Shown in pieces: positions 56,975 through 64,000 of a stretch of DNA of 64,000 nucleotides; position 1 is the first letter of the stretch, and each line of letters opens with the position of its first letter. This stretch comes from Tabrizicola oligotrophica (GTDB lineage Bacteria > Pseudomonadota > Alphaproteobacteria > Rhodobacterales > Rhodobacteraceae): positions 1 to 64,000 of the forward strand of contig NZ_JAAIVJ010000003.1 of assembly GCF_011008935.1 (NCBI RefSeq), written 5' to 3'. A program made the translations under genes and the position numbers. Under the pieces are notes generated by a model. It made no database searches, was not told the origin of the DNA, and worked only from the letters and a program-made list of their open reading frames with translations.

Positions 56975-57436
56975 TCAGCGGATCTGGAAGATGCCTTCGA
57001 TCTCGACCGCCACGCCCAGAGGCAGCGAGGCGGCCGACACCGCCGACCGCGCGTGCCGCCCGGCATCGCCAAGGGCTGCCACCATGAAATCGGACGCGCC
57101 GTTGATGACCTTGGGCTGGTCGATGAAATCGGCGGTGGAGTTGACAAAGCCCACCAGTTTGACCGCCCGCACCACGCGCGACAGATCGCCGCCGCAGGCC
57201 TTCTTCAGCTGCGCCAGCAGCGAGACGGCGCAGGACTTGGCCGCTTCGGCGCCCGCCGCCACATCCAGGTCGGCGCCGAGACGCCCCTTGATGAGCCCGG
57301 CCGCGTTCTGGCTGATCTGGCCCGAGATATGCACCAGATCGCCCACCTGCACGAAGGGTACATAATTGGCCGCGGGGGCGGGCGCGTCGGGCAGGGTGAC
57401 GCCAAGCTCGGCAAGACGGGTTTCGATGCTGGACAT
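56975..57436 (-). CDS. RidA/YjgF-family protein
   Basis: A 153-residue RidA-fold protein of the longer YjgF/Atu1953-like subgroup (opening RLAELGVTLPDAPAPAANYVPFVQVGDLVHISGQ). RidA proteins hydrolyse reactive enamine/imine intermediates from PLP enzymes; the canonical arginine of RidA is not obvious in this subgroup (the C-terminal part reads HARSAVSAASLPLGVAVEIE with Arg130 as candidate). ATG 57436 follows a GAGG site. It heads a small operon with the GDPD gene. Confidence 0.87.
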   Translation of the reverse strand: MSSIETRLAELGVTLPDAPAPAANYVPFVQVGDLVHISGQISQNAAGLIKGRLGADLDVAAGAEAAKSCAVSLLAQLKKACGGDLSRVVRAVKLVGFVNSTADFIDQPKVINGASDFMVAALGDAGRHARSAVSAASLPLGVAVEIEGIFQIR

Positions 57437-57593
57437 GAGAGGAACCTCGGGATTGGGAGTCGGGAATTGGAATTTCGCGGCGAAGCTAGCGGCGTGGCGC
57501 GGTCGGGGCAAGGCCGCATCGGCGCTGCCCCGCTTGTCCCCGCCCGGCCCTGCCGCTAGGTTGCGCTCCAACGCGCGCCCGAAAGGATCTGCC

Positions 57594-57839
57594 ATGACCC
57601 AACGCCTGCATCTCGTCTTTGGTGGCGAGTTGATCGACCCGCAGAAGAACGTGTTCCGCGAGGTGAAGGACATTCACATCGTCGGCATGTTTCCCGACTA
57701 TGCCACCGCGTTCTCGGCCTGGAAGGCCGAGGCGCAGCGCACGGTCGACAATGCCCATATGCGTTATTACATCGCCCATATTCACCGGCTGCGCGATGAA
57801 AGCTCGGCCGTGTCGGCAACCGAAGAACTGGGCGCATGA
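57594..57839 (+). CDS. DUF4170 protein
   Basis: An 81-residue DUF4170 protein: RLHLVFGGELIDPQKNVFREV, IVGMFPDYATAFSAWKAEAQRTVDNAHMRYYIAHIHRL. In Rhodobacterales this small protein is regularly found just upstream of the Kdo transferase gene. Its role is unknown, though the location suggests a link to lipopolysaccharide assembly. waaA starts 11 bp downstream. Confidence 0.87.
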   Translation: MTQRLHLVFGGELIDPQKNVFREVKDIHIVGMFPDYATAFSAWKAEAQRTVDNAHMRYYIAHIHRLRDESSAVSATEELGA

Positions 57840-57850
57840 CGCACTGACCC

Positions 57851-59020
57851 ATGGCCCTTTCGATTGGTCGGCGCCTTTACAACCTGACAAGCCGCCGCGA
57901 AGCGCCGGAGGGGCCGTCATGGCCGCCGCGGCCCAAGGGCCGGTTGATCTGGCTGCATGCGCCACGGGCCGAAGCGGTGCAGGGGTTGGTGCAGCTGGCC
58001 AACAAACTGGCGGAAGAAGACGGGCTGGCCACGCTCATGACCGGTCCCGCCGAAAGCGGCACGCTCGCCCCGCCCACCGATCAGCCTGCCGAGGTGAAGG
58101 CTTTTCTCAACCATTGGCAGCCCGATGTTCTAGTGCTGGCCGAAGGCGAGATTCGTCCGGCCCTGCTGTTTGAAGCCGAGGCGCGGGCCATCCCCGTCAT
58201 GGTGGTCGACGGGCGCGAGCCCTATCTGTCGCGGGGCCGGGATGGTTGGTTTCCGGGGCTTCTGCGCGGGGCGGTGCAGTCGTTGCGCCAGGTCTTCGCG
58301 CTGGATGACACCGCCGCGCGCGCCTGGCGCAAGGCCGGGGCCGCGCAGGTTGAAACCGCCGGTCGCATGGAAGAACTGTCGGCCGCCCTGCCCTGTCATG
58401 AGGGCGAGCGGTCGGCCCTGGCCGAGGCGATGAAGACGCGGCCGGTCTGGCTTGCCGCCGCCGTGCCTCAGGCCGAAGAAGGCGCCGTCATCGCCGCCCA
58501 TCGCGCGGCCCTGCGGCTGTCGCATCGGCTTTTGCTGATCTTTGTTCCCGACAACTGCACCCGCGTCGACGCGCTTGCCAAGGAGTTGGAGGCGCAGGAG
58601 GGCTGGATCGTCGCCCGCCGCGACCGCGAGGATGAGATCGACGCCGAAACCTCGATCTATCTGCCTGACAGCGATCAGGAATTCGGCCTGTGGTATCGGC
58701 TGGCTCCCGTCACCTATCTGGGCGGCAGCCTTGCCGGCACCGGGGTCCAGCGCAGCCCGCTGGAGCCGGCGGCGCTGGGATCGGCGATCATTCACGGCCC
58801 GCGCCCGGGCGCGCATGGCGCGATGATCGGGCGGCTGGGGGCGGCCAGCGGCGCACGGGCGGTCGGATCTGCGGCGGATCTGGCCGAAGCCCTGGCCGAC
58901 CTGCTGGCCCCGGACCGCGCCGCGCTGATGGCACAGGCGGCGTGGACAGTCGCCTCGGACGGGGCGGAAGTCACCGAGAGGGTGCTGCGACGCCTGCGTC
59001 AACTGATCGGAGACGGCTGA
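57851..59020 (+). CDS. waaA: 3-deoxy-D-manno-octulosonic acid transferase
   Basis: A 389-residue GT30-family enzyme that adds Kdo to the lipid A precursor at the inner membrane. The donor-binding half is well kept: [37 protein letters not shown], and the [15 protein letters not shown] segment. The usual acceptor-side SVGE motif is here APRAEA (37-42), and the first 60 residues are short, so the catalytic glutamate may be Glu41 in an altered loop. The next gene, lpxK, overlaps by TGATG, which supports the assignment. Confidence 0.85.
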   Translation: MALSIGRRLYNLTSRREAPEGPSWPPRPKGRLIWLHAPRAEAVQGLVQLANKLAEEDGLATLMTGPAESGTLAPPTDQPAEVKAFLNHWQPDVLVLAEGEIRPALLFEAEARAIPVMVVDGREPYLSRGRDGWFPGLLRGAVQSLRQVFALDDTAARAWRKAGAAQVETAGRMEELSAALPCHEGERSALAEAMKTRPVWLAAAVPQAEEGAVIAAHRAALRLSHRLLLIFVPDNCTRVDALAKELEAQEGWIVARRDREDEIDAETSIYLPDSDQEFGLWYRLAPVTYLGGSLAGTGVQRSPLEPAALGSAIIHGPRPGAHGAMIGRLGAASGARAVGSAADLAEALADLLAPDRAALMAQAAWTVASDGAEVTERVLRRLRQLIGDG

Positions 59021-60009
59021 TGCGCCCGCCCGGTTTCTGGCAGAACCCGCCCGATCGTCCCGGCCTTGTGGCGTGGTGGCTTGCGCCCTTGGGTCGGATT
59101 TACGCCGCAGCGACGGCACGCCGGCTGCGCCAGCCGGGGTTCAAGGCCCCGGTGCCGGTGATCTGCATCGGCAACCTGAACGCAGGCGGAACCGGCAAGA
59201 CCCCGACGGCCATGGCGCTGGTGGACCGCCTGATGCAGCGTGGCGCCAAGGTCCATGTCGTCAGCCGGGGCTATGGCGGCAACCTGCCCGGCCCGGTGCG
59301 GGTGGACCTTGCGCGCCATAGCGCGGCAGAGGTCGGGGATGAGCCGCTGCTGCTGGCTGCCTTTGCGCCGACATGGGTGGCAAAGGACCGGGCGGCAGGG
59401 GTGAAACAGGCGGTGGCCGGGGGGGCCGGCGTGATCCTTCTGGATGACGGGTTCCAAAATCCCGCCGTGGTCAAGGATCTGTCGCTTGTCGTCGTCGATG
59501 CCGAACAGGGCTTCGGAAACGGGCGCTGCCTGCCCGCCGGTCCGTTGCGCGAACCCGTGGCGGTTGGCCTCGCCCGTGCCGATCTGGTGCTTTCGATCGG
59601 GCCGCAGGCGGCACAGGCGACATTCGCCGCGCACTGGGGTTCCGCCATCCACCCGCCCCTGCTGCGCGGCCATCTGCACCCGATTGAAATGGGCATCGAC
59701 TGGCAATCCGAACGGGTCATCGCTTTTGCGGGCATTGGCAGGCCGGAAAAGTTCTTTGCCACCCTGCGCAGTCTTGGCGCCACAATCCTTCGGGCCGAGG
59801 CGCTGGACGACCATCAGCCACTCTCGGACACGCTGATCCGGCGGCTTGAGGCCGAGGCCCTGCTTGCCGGGGCGCAGCTTGTCACCACCGAAAAAGACGC
59901 GGCACGTCTGCCTGCTGCCTTCCGGTCATCGGTGCTGTCGCTGCCAGTGCGGCTGCACCTTGACGACTGGTCGGCGATTGACGCGGCGTTCACGCGGCTG
60001 GGTCTGTGA
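59020..60009 (+). CDS. lpxK: Tetraacyldisaccharide 4'-kinase
   Basis: A 329-residue inner-membrane-associated kinase that phosphorylates the 4' position of the lipid A disaccharide. Walker A is [12 protein letters not shown] (51-62); [14 protein letters not shown] and LLDDGFQNP with the catalytic acids follow. An N-terminal amphipathic segment ([22 protein letters not shown]) anchors it. The start overlaps the waaA stop. Confidence 0.95.
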   Translation: MRPPGFWQNPPDRPGLVAWWLAPLGRIYAAATARRLRQPGFKAPVPVICIGNLNAGGTGKTPTAMALVDRLMQRGAKVHVVSRGYGGNLPGPVRVDLARHSAAEVGDEPLLLAAFAPTWVAKDRAAGVKQAVAGGAGVILLDDGFQNPAVVKDLSLVVVDAEQGFGNGRCLPAGPLREPVAVGLARADLVLSIGPQAAQATFAAHWGSAIHPPLLRGHLHPIEMGIDWQSERVIAFAGIGRPEKFFATLRSLGATILRAEALDDHQPLSDTLIRRLEAEALLAGAQLVTTEKDAARLPAAFRSSVLSLPVRLHLDDWSAIDAAFTRLGL

Positions 60010-60011
60010 AC

Positions 60012-60039
60012 GGCCGGGGCAGAACAAGCCACCCCGGCC
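60012..60039. terminator. Hairpin between convergent lpxK and peroxiredoxin genes
   Basis: A perfect 8-bp stem GGCCGGGG/CCCCGGCC with a 12-nt loop fills the 37-bp gap between the two stops. There is no U-run, so it is at best a weak bidirectional terminator or 3'-end stabiliser. Confidence 0.45.
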
Positions 60040-60046
60040 TGCCGCA

Positions 60047-60532
60047 TCAAATGGCCGCGACCATCGCCTCGCCGCCCGAAATCTCGCAGGCACTGGTTTC
60101 CTGACCCTGGTTCAACACCTGCACAACGCCATCGACGGCATAAAGCGCATAGCGTTTGGAGCGGTCAAAGAATGCCAGATGCGGCACCGTGAACGCCTGT
60201 CCGATGGCCTTGGTATAGGAGGCATCGCCGTCGGCCAGGAAGGTGATGCCCGGAGTGGCCCCCGTGGCTTCGCCCCAAGCCTTCATGACGAAGGGATCGT
60301 TGACCGCAAGGCAGATCACCTCATCCACGCCCTTGGCCTTCAGCTTGTCCATCACCCTCAGGAACGACGGCACATGCGAGGTGGTGCAAGTGCCGGTAAA
60401 GGCGCCGGGCAGGCCGAAGATCACGACCTTGCGGCCCTTCAGCTTGGTTTCCATGTCCACCGCTTCGGCTCCGTTCTCGCCCATTCGCAGAACCTTGCCC
60501 CCCGGCAGTTTATCCCCGACAGAAATCGTCAT
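60047..60532 (-). CDS. Peroxiredoxin (Prx5 type)
   Basis: A 161-residue Prx5-family peroxidase. The active site is PGAFTGTCTT with peroxidatic Cys49 and Thr46, and a second cysteine, Cys149, lies near the C-terminus where atypical 2-Cys members have a resolving residue. It reduces organic and hydrogen peroxides with thioredoxin or glutaredoxin. It is divergent from the FAD oxidoreductase gene; the 80-bp gap must hold both promoters. Confidence 0.92.
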   Translation of the reverse strand: MTISVGDKLPGGKVLRMGENGAEAVDMETKLKGRKVVIFGLPGAFTGTCTTSHVPSFLRVMDKLKAKGVDEVICLAVNDPFVMKAWGEATGATPGITFLADGDASYTKAIGQAFTVPHLAFFDRSKRYALYAVDGVVQVLNQGQETSACEISGGEAMVAAI

Positions 60533-60612
60533 TCCAACAGTCCTCGCGCGTTGCGTTTCATCCCGCCCCGGATATAGGCTCCGCCCGGGCATTCGACCAG
60601 AGGGAGCGGGCA

Positions 60613-61821
60613 ATGACGCATGTGGTTGTGGTAGGAGCGGGTCAGGCGGGATCGGCCGTGGTGGCAAAGCTGCGGGGTCTGGGCTTTGACGGCCAGATCA
60701 CCATGATCGGCGAAGAACCCGCCCCCCCCTATCAGCGCCCGCCGCTGTCGAAGGCCTATCTTCTGGGCGAGATGGAGGAAGAACGGCTCTGGCTGCGGTC
60801 GAACGCCTATTACGCCGAAAACAACGTGACGATGAAGCTGGGGGTCAAGGTCACGGCCATTGACCGCGCCACAAAGACTCTGACGGCGGGCGGCGAAACC
60901 CTGTCTTACGATCATCTGGTGCTGACCACCGGCTCGACCCCGCGCCGGCTGCCGGCAGCCATCGGTGGCGAGCTGGCCGGGGTCTACACCGTGCGCACGC
61001 TGGCCGATGTCGACGCCATGCGCGCCGAGTTCCAGGCCGGCCACCGGGTGGTGATCGTCGGCGGCGGCTATATCGGGCTGGAAGCGGCCGCCGTCGCCCG
61101 CAAGTTCGGGCTTGAGGTGACAGTGCTGGAAATGGCTCCGCGCATCCTGCAGCGCGTCGCGGCCCCCGAAACCAGCGACTACATCCGCAAGCTGCACAGT
61201 GACCATGGCGTGACCATTCTGGAATCCACCGGGCTGGACCGGCTTTTGGGCGAGGGCCGTGTGACCGGCGTTCGCCTGGCGGACGGGCGCGAGCTGCCGG
61301 CCGATTTCGTGATTGCCGGGGTCGGCATCATTCCCGGTCAGGCGCTGGCCGAAGCGGCAGGCCTGGAAATCGAGAACGGCATCAAGACCGACGCCCACGG
61401 CCGGACCTCGGACCCGGCGATCTGGTCGGCGGGGGACTGCGCATCCTTCCCCTACAAGGGCGGACGCATCCGGCTGGAATCGGTGGGCAATGCCATTGAT
61501 CAGGCCGACCTTGTCGCCGAAAACATCATGGGCGCGAACAAGGAGTATGCCGCGAAACCGTGGTTCTGGTCGGACCAGTACGAGTGCAAGCTGCAAATCG
61601 CAGGCCTGAACACCGGCTATGACAACATCGTCACCCGCGGGCCGGATGGCGAGGCGGTGAGCTTCTGGTATTATCAGGGCGACACCCTGCTGGCGGTCGA
61701 TGCGATGAACGACCCACGCGGCTATATGGTGGGCAAGCGGCTGATCGAAATGGGAAAATCCCCTGCCAAGGCACAGGTGGCGGACCTGTCGATTGCCATC
61801 AAGGATCTTCTGAAGGCATGA
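60613..61821 (+). CDS. FAD-dependent ferredoxin/rubredoxin reductase-type protein
   Basis: A 402-residue pyridine-nucleotide-disulfide-fold reductase of the oxygenase-coupled class (like BphA4, ThcD or putidaredoxin reductase). FAD motif VVVGAGQAGSAVVAKLR (3-19), PPYQRPPLSKAYL, NAD motif VVIVGGGYIGLEAAAVARKFG (about 150-170), AGDCASFP and the C-terminal domain ending DLSIAIKDLLKA. It would reduce a ferredoxin for a P450 or ring hydroxylase, none of which lies nearby. GGGAG precedes ATG 60613; the stop overlaps rsmD by ATGA. Confidence 0.9.
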   Translation: MTHVVVVGAGQAGSAVVAKLRGLGFDGQITMIGEEPAPPYQRPPLSKAYLLGEMEEERLWLRSNAYYAENNVTMKLGVKVTAIDRATKTLTAGGETLSYDHLVLTTGSTPRRLPAAIGGELAGVYTVRTLADVDAMRAEFQAGHRVVIVGGGYIGLEAAAVARKFGLEVTVLEMAPRILQRVAAPETSDYIRKLHSDHGVTILESTGLDRLLGEGRVTGVRLADGRELPADFVIAGVGIIPGQALAEAAGLEIENGIKTDAHGRTSDPAIWSAGDCASFPYKGGRIRLESVGNAIDQADLVAENIMGANKEYAAKPWFWSDQYECKLQIAGLNTGYDNIVTRGPDGEAVSFWYYQGDTLLAVDAMNDPRGYMVGKRLIEMGKSPAKAQVADLSIAIKDLLKA

Positions 61822-62378
61822 GGATCGTCGGAGGTCGCGCGCGGGGCCTGAAGCTGGCCGAAGTGGGCGCAGGCGACCCCCGGGCGCATCTGCGGCCCAC
61901 CTCGGACCGGGTGCGCGAGGCGATCTTCAACCTGCTGGTGAACGGCGGCTATGGCAACCCGCTGCACGGCGCGCGGGTGCTGGACCTGTTCGCGGGGACC
62001 GGAGCGCTGGGGCTGGAAGCCCTGTCGCGCGGGGCCTTGCACGCCACCTTCATCGAGAACGGCAAGGCGGCGCTGGCGCTCTTGACCCGCAACATCGCGT
62101 TGATGCGGGCAGAGGCGGAGACGGCGATCCACCGCCGCGATGCCCTCACCCCCGGCCCGAATCCCGCGGCACCTTTCGAGGTGATCTTCCTTGATCCGCC
62201 CTATGGCAAGGCCATGGGCGAGGCCGCCTTGCAGGCCGTGTTGGCAGGGGGCTGGATCGCGCCCGGCGCCCTGATCGTCTGGGAAGAAGGCACCCCCCCT
62301 GCCCTTCCCGACGGCGTAGCCCTGGAGGATCAGCGCAAGTACGGCGATACGCTGGTGACGATCGCCCGCGCGCCCTGA
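61818..62378 (+). CDS. rsmD: 16S rRNA (guanine966-N2)-methyltransferase
   Basis: A 186-residue RsmD. It has the RIVGGRARGLKL opening, RPTSDRVREAIFNLL, the SAM site VLDLFAGTGALGLEALSRGA and the catalytic LDPPYG (125-130). It modifies 16S rRNA during 30S assembly. Length and all motifs agree with the family. It is translationally coupled to the reductase gene in front. Confidence 0.95.
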   Translation: MRIVGGRARGLKLAEVGAGDPRAHLRPTSDRVREAIFNLLVNGGYGNPLHGARVLDLFAGTGALGLEALSRGALHATFIENGKAALALLTRNIALMRAEAETAIHRRDALTPGPNPAAPFEVIFLDPPYGKAMGEAALQAVLAGGWIAPGALIVWEEGTPPALPDGVALEDQRKYGDTLVTIARAP

Positions 62379-62393
62379 TCGGCCCGGCTCTGC

Positions 62394-63056
62394 TTACCCC
62401 CGCGCCTTGCGATAGCTGTCTTTCAGCGCGATCCTGTCGCCGTCGAAGGCAAAGACATCGCAGCCGCACAGATCCACGTCCCTTCCCGCCTTGTCGGTGC
62501 CGATGAAGCGCCATGACGACATCCCGGTTTCCCCCGAAACCGCATGGGTGCCTTCCGTCCATGCCGCCTGCGGAAAGCTGTCGAAAATCGCGGCATAGGC
62601 GGCCCGCACTGCAGCGCGGCCCTCGTGGCGTGTGCCCACCACCTCTGGCCCGGCAGCAGAATGAAAAGCGCAGTCCTCGGCCATGCAGGCCATCACCCCC
62701 TCCAGATCGCGGGCGTTGAAGGCCTGCATCAACCGTTCCATCGTGGCGCGGCGCCGATGGGCGATATGGTCGTCCACCACCTCGACCTCAAGGAAGGCGA
62801 GGTAATCCTTGCCCGCATTGGTGACGTTATGCTCCACCCCCTCGCGGCGGGAATAGGGGATGTGGCGGGACAGATGCGCAGTCATCGTCTGGTTCCGCGG
62901 CAGGTCGAGGCCCAGCGTGCCATCGGTCAGCGGCACGATGACATAATCGTGGCCGTGGCGATGCCACCCCGTCTCGGCCCCCGGCTCGAACTGCCATTCG
63001 GTCACTTTGAAGCGGTCATCATCCAGATGCAGAACGGCTTTGGCGCTTGGCGGCAT
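62394..63056 (-). CDS. Cupin-SnoaL fusion protein
   Basis: A 220-residue two-domain protein. Residues 1-100 are a small cupin with the metal-type cluster His32, His34 and His36 (GWHRHGHDY) and a later RREGVEHNV. Residues 105-220 are a SnoaL/NTF2-like cone (TMERLMQAFNARDLEGVMACMAEDC...CDVFAFDGDRIALKDSYRKARG). Both domains bind small hydrophobic or carboxylate ligands in other proteins. I know no defined role for the fusion. It stands alone between rsmD and the TSUP gene. Confidence 0.75.
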   Translation of the reverse strand: MPPSAKAVLHLDDDRFKVTEWQFEPGAETGWHRHGHDYVIVPLTDGTLGLDLPRNQTMTAHLSRHIPYSRREGVEHNVTNAGKDYLAFLEVEVVDDHIAHRRRATMERLMQAFNARDLEGVMACMAEDCAFHSAAGPEVVGTRHEGRAAVRAAYAAIFDSFPQAAWTEGTHAVSGETGMSSWRFIGTDKAGRDVDLCGCDVFAFDGDRIALKDSYRKARG

Positions 63057-63180
63057 CGCGGGCTCCTTCGGTTTCGCCCAGCCTATGTCCGGCCGGCGGC
63101 CCGGTCAGCCGTTTTCCGCGCTGGCTTTACATTCCGTGCGCCACTGGAAAGAAAGGCCCGATGCCAGAAAGGCCGCGCCC

Positions 63181-63942
63181 ATGTTCGAAATCGCCACCCA
63201 CCTCGCGCTTCTCCTGATCGTTGCGGCCTTTGTCGCGGGGTTTGTCGATTCCATCGCGGGCGGCGGCGGGCTGATCGCCATGCCGATGCTGCTGATCGCA
63301 GGGGCCTCGCCGCTGGAGGCTCTGGCGACCAACAAATTGCAGGGCGCTTTCGGAGCCGGCACGGCAACGGTGGCCTATGCCCGCGCCGGCCATGTGCGGC
63401 TTGGAGAACAGTTGGGCATGGCGACGGTTTCTGCCCTTGCCGCGGCGGCAGGGGCCGTGGTGGCCAAGGCGATGCCGGCCGACATCCTGCGCCTTCTCAT
63501 GCCGGTGATCCTTGTCGCCGTCGCGGCCTTCTTCGCGCTGAAACCGGGGCTTACCGATCTGGAACAAGTGCAGCGGCTGGCGCCTGCCGCCTTCACCTTT
63601 ACCGCCGTGCCGCTGATTGCCGGCTATGACGGATTCTTCGGGCCGGGGACCGGCAGTTTCTTCATGCTGGCCTTTGTCCTGCTGGCGGGGCTTGGGATGC
63701 TCAGGGCCACGGCGCACACCAAACTGCTGAACTTTGCGTCCAACATCGGATCTCTGGCCGTATTCATCCCTTCCGGCGCAATGTGGTGGGGGGTCGGCAT
63801 CGGCATGGGACTGGCGCAGATCGCCGGGGCCGCGCTTGGGGCGAAGATGGCGATTCGGGTGGGCGCACGACTTATCAAGCCCTTGATCGTGACGGTGTCT
63901 GTCGCCATGGCGCTGCGCCTGTTGTGGCAGGCGCTCGGCTGA
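63181..63942 (+). CDS. TSUP/TauE-family membrane permease
   Basis: A 253-residue membrane protein with eight or nine helices and the two TSUP signatures GFVDSIAGGGGLIAMPMLL (about 20-38) and GYDGFFGPGTGSFFMLAFVLL. Family members export sulfite, sulfoacetate or related anions. ATG 63181 was chosen because it starts the first helix; the open frame upstream has no such character. No sulfur-metabolism neighbour is visible before the window ends. Confidence 0.87.
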   Translation: MFEIATHLALLLIVAAFVAGFVDSIAGGGGLIAMPMLLIAGASPLEALATNKLQGAFGAGTATVAYARAGHVRLGEQLGMATVSALAAAAGAVVAKAMPADILRLLMPVILVAVAAFFALKPGLTDLEQVQRLAPAAFTFTAVPLIAGYDGFFGPGTGSFFMLAFVLLAGLGMLRATAHTKLLNFASNIGSLAVFIPSGAMWWGVGIGMGLAQIAGAALGAKMAIRVGARLIKPLIVTVSVAMALRLLWQALG

Positions 63943-63955
63943 CACCCCTTCAATG

Positions 63956-63979
63956 AAAAAGGCCCCCGCGCGGGGGGCC
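63956..63979 (-). terminator. Intrinsic terminator of a gene entering from the right
   Basis: Minus-strand stem GGCCCCC/GGGGGCC with a GCGC loop and five Us. A TAA (63989-63987) preceded by codons reading P-A-E lies just right of it, so a minus-strand gene probably ends there; only its last few codons are in the window. Confidence 0.75.
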
Positions 63980-64000
63980 TGATCCTTTACTCCGCCGGAA

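Overview
The window looks like a chromosome segment of a Rhodobacteraceae-type alphaproteobacterium (Rhodobacter/Gemmobacter-like; the exact genus cannot be told from the sequence alone). The signs are uniformly high GC with strong codon bias, an RpoE-ChrR singlet-oxygen sigma/anti-sigma pair behind a textbook RpoE promoter, a CenR-type response regulator, a DUF1674/SdhAF4 small protein, the DUF4170-waaA-lpxK block, and CCUCCUCCC-motif RNA elements like those known from Rhodobacter. Most of the window is ordinary, densely packed core genome with many 4-bp start/stop overlaps.

Region by region. 1-2.9 kb is a mobile-element scar: the end of an IS3-family element, a remnant of the error-prone polymerase gene dnaE2 truncated at both ends, and an IS110-family element with a frameshifted transposase. 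2.9-8.5 kb holds a sulfotransferase-like gene, xthA, an MFS transporter, cenR, ribA and an L,D-transpeptidase. Two anti-Shine-Dalgarno-type RNA candidates sit on either side of the MFS gene. 8.5-20.1 kb is a catabolic island: a pcaF-type thiolase and a LysR regulator diverge from an aldehyde dehydrogenase, a DapA-family lyase, a 3-hydroxyanthranilate 3,4-dioxygenase, a complete Liv-type ABC importer, an aspartate-dehydrogenase-like protein and an arylformamidase-like hydrolase. 20.2-24.4 kb carries a SulP transporter and the 5-oxoprolinase genes pxpABC. 24.4-30.0 kb is the protocatechuate (beta-ketoadipate) operon pcaQ/pcaDCHG-BKACE-pcaB, in which a beta-keto acid cleavage enzyme takes the place where a 3-oxoadipate CoA-transferase might be expected. 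fadH, rnhA and chrR-rpoE follow.

34.3-45.4 kb is mostly housekeeping: rsmB, sdhAF4, dapB, rbfA, truB, rpsO and pnp, with a DMT exporter and a fatty-acid desaturase lying between rpsO and pnp, and an RTX-repeat protein behind CtrA-like half-sites. 45.4-64 kb holds dadA behind a perfect 23-bp operator-like palindrome, a 1-Cys peroxiredoxin, a second aldehyde dehydrogenase, an FMN/Fe-S/FAD flavoenzyme, a run of small metabolic genes on the minus strand, the late lipid A/Kdo genes, a second peroxiredoxin, a ferredoxin-reductase-type flavoprotein, rsmD, a cupin-SnoaL fusion and a TSUP permease.

The observations most worth following are: (1) the 3-hydroxyanthranilate-type cluster, which has the ring-cleaving dioxygenase with its substrate-binding residues but no ACMS decarboxylase beside it; (2) the BKACE in the pca operon, which could turn beta-ketoadipate directly into succinyl-CoA and acetoacetate; (3) a CcsR/cuckoo-like RNA in the 3' region of cenR and a related element upstream of xthA; (4) a 68-bp double-hairpin repeat placed identically between two convergent gene pairs; and (5) the IS110 element with hairpins where a bridge RNA would be expected. 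No tRNA, rRNA, CRISPR array or prophage was seen.
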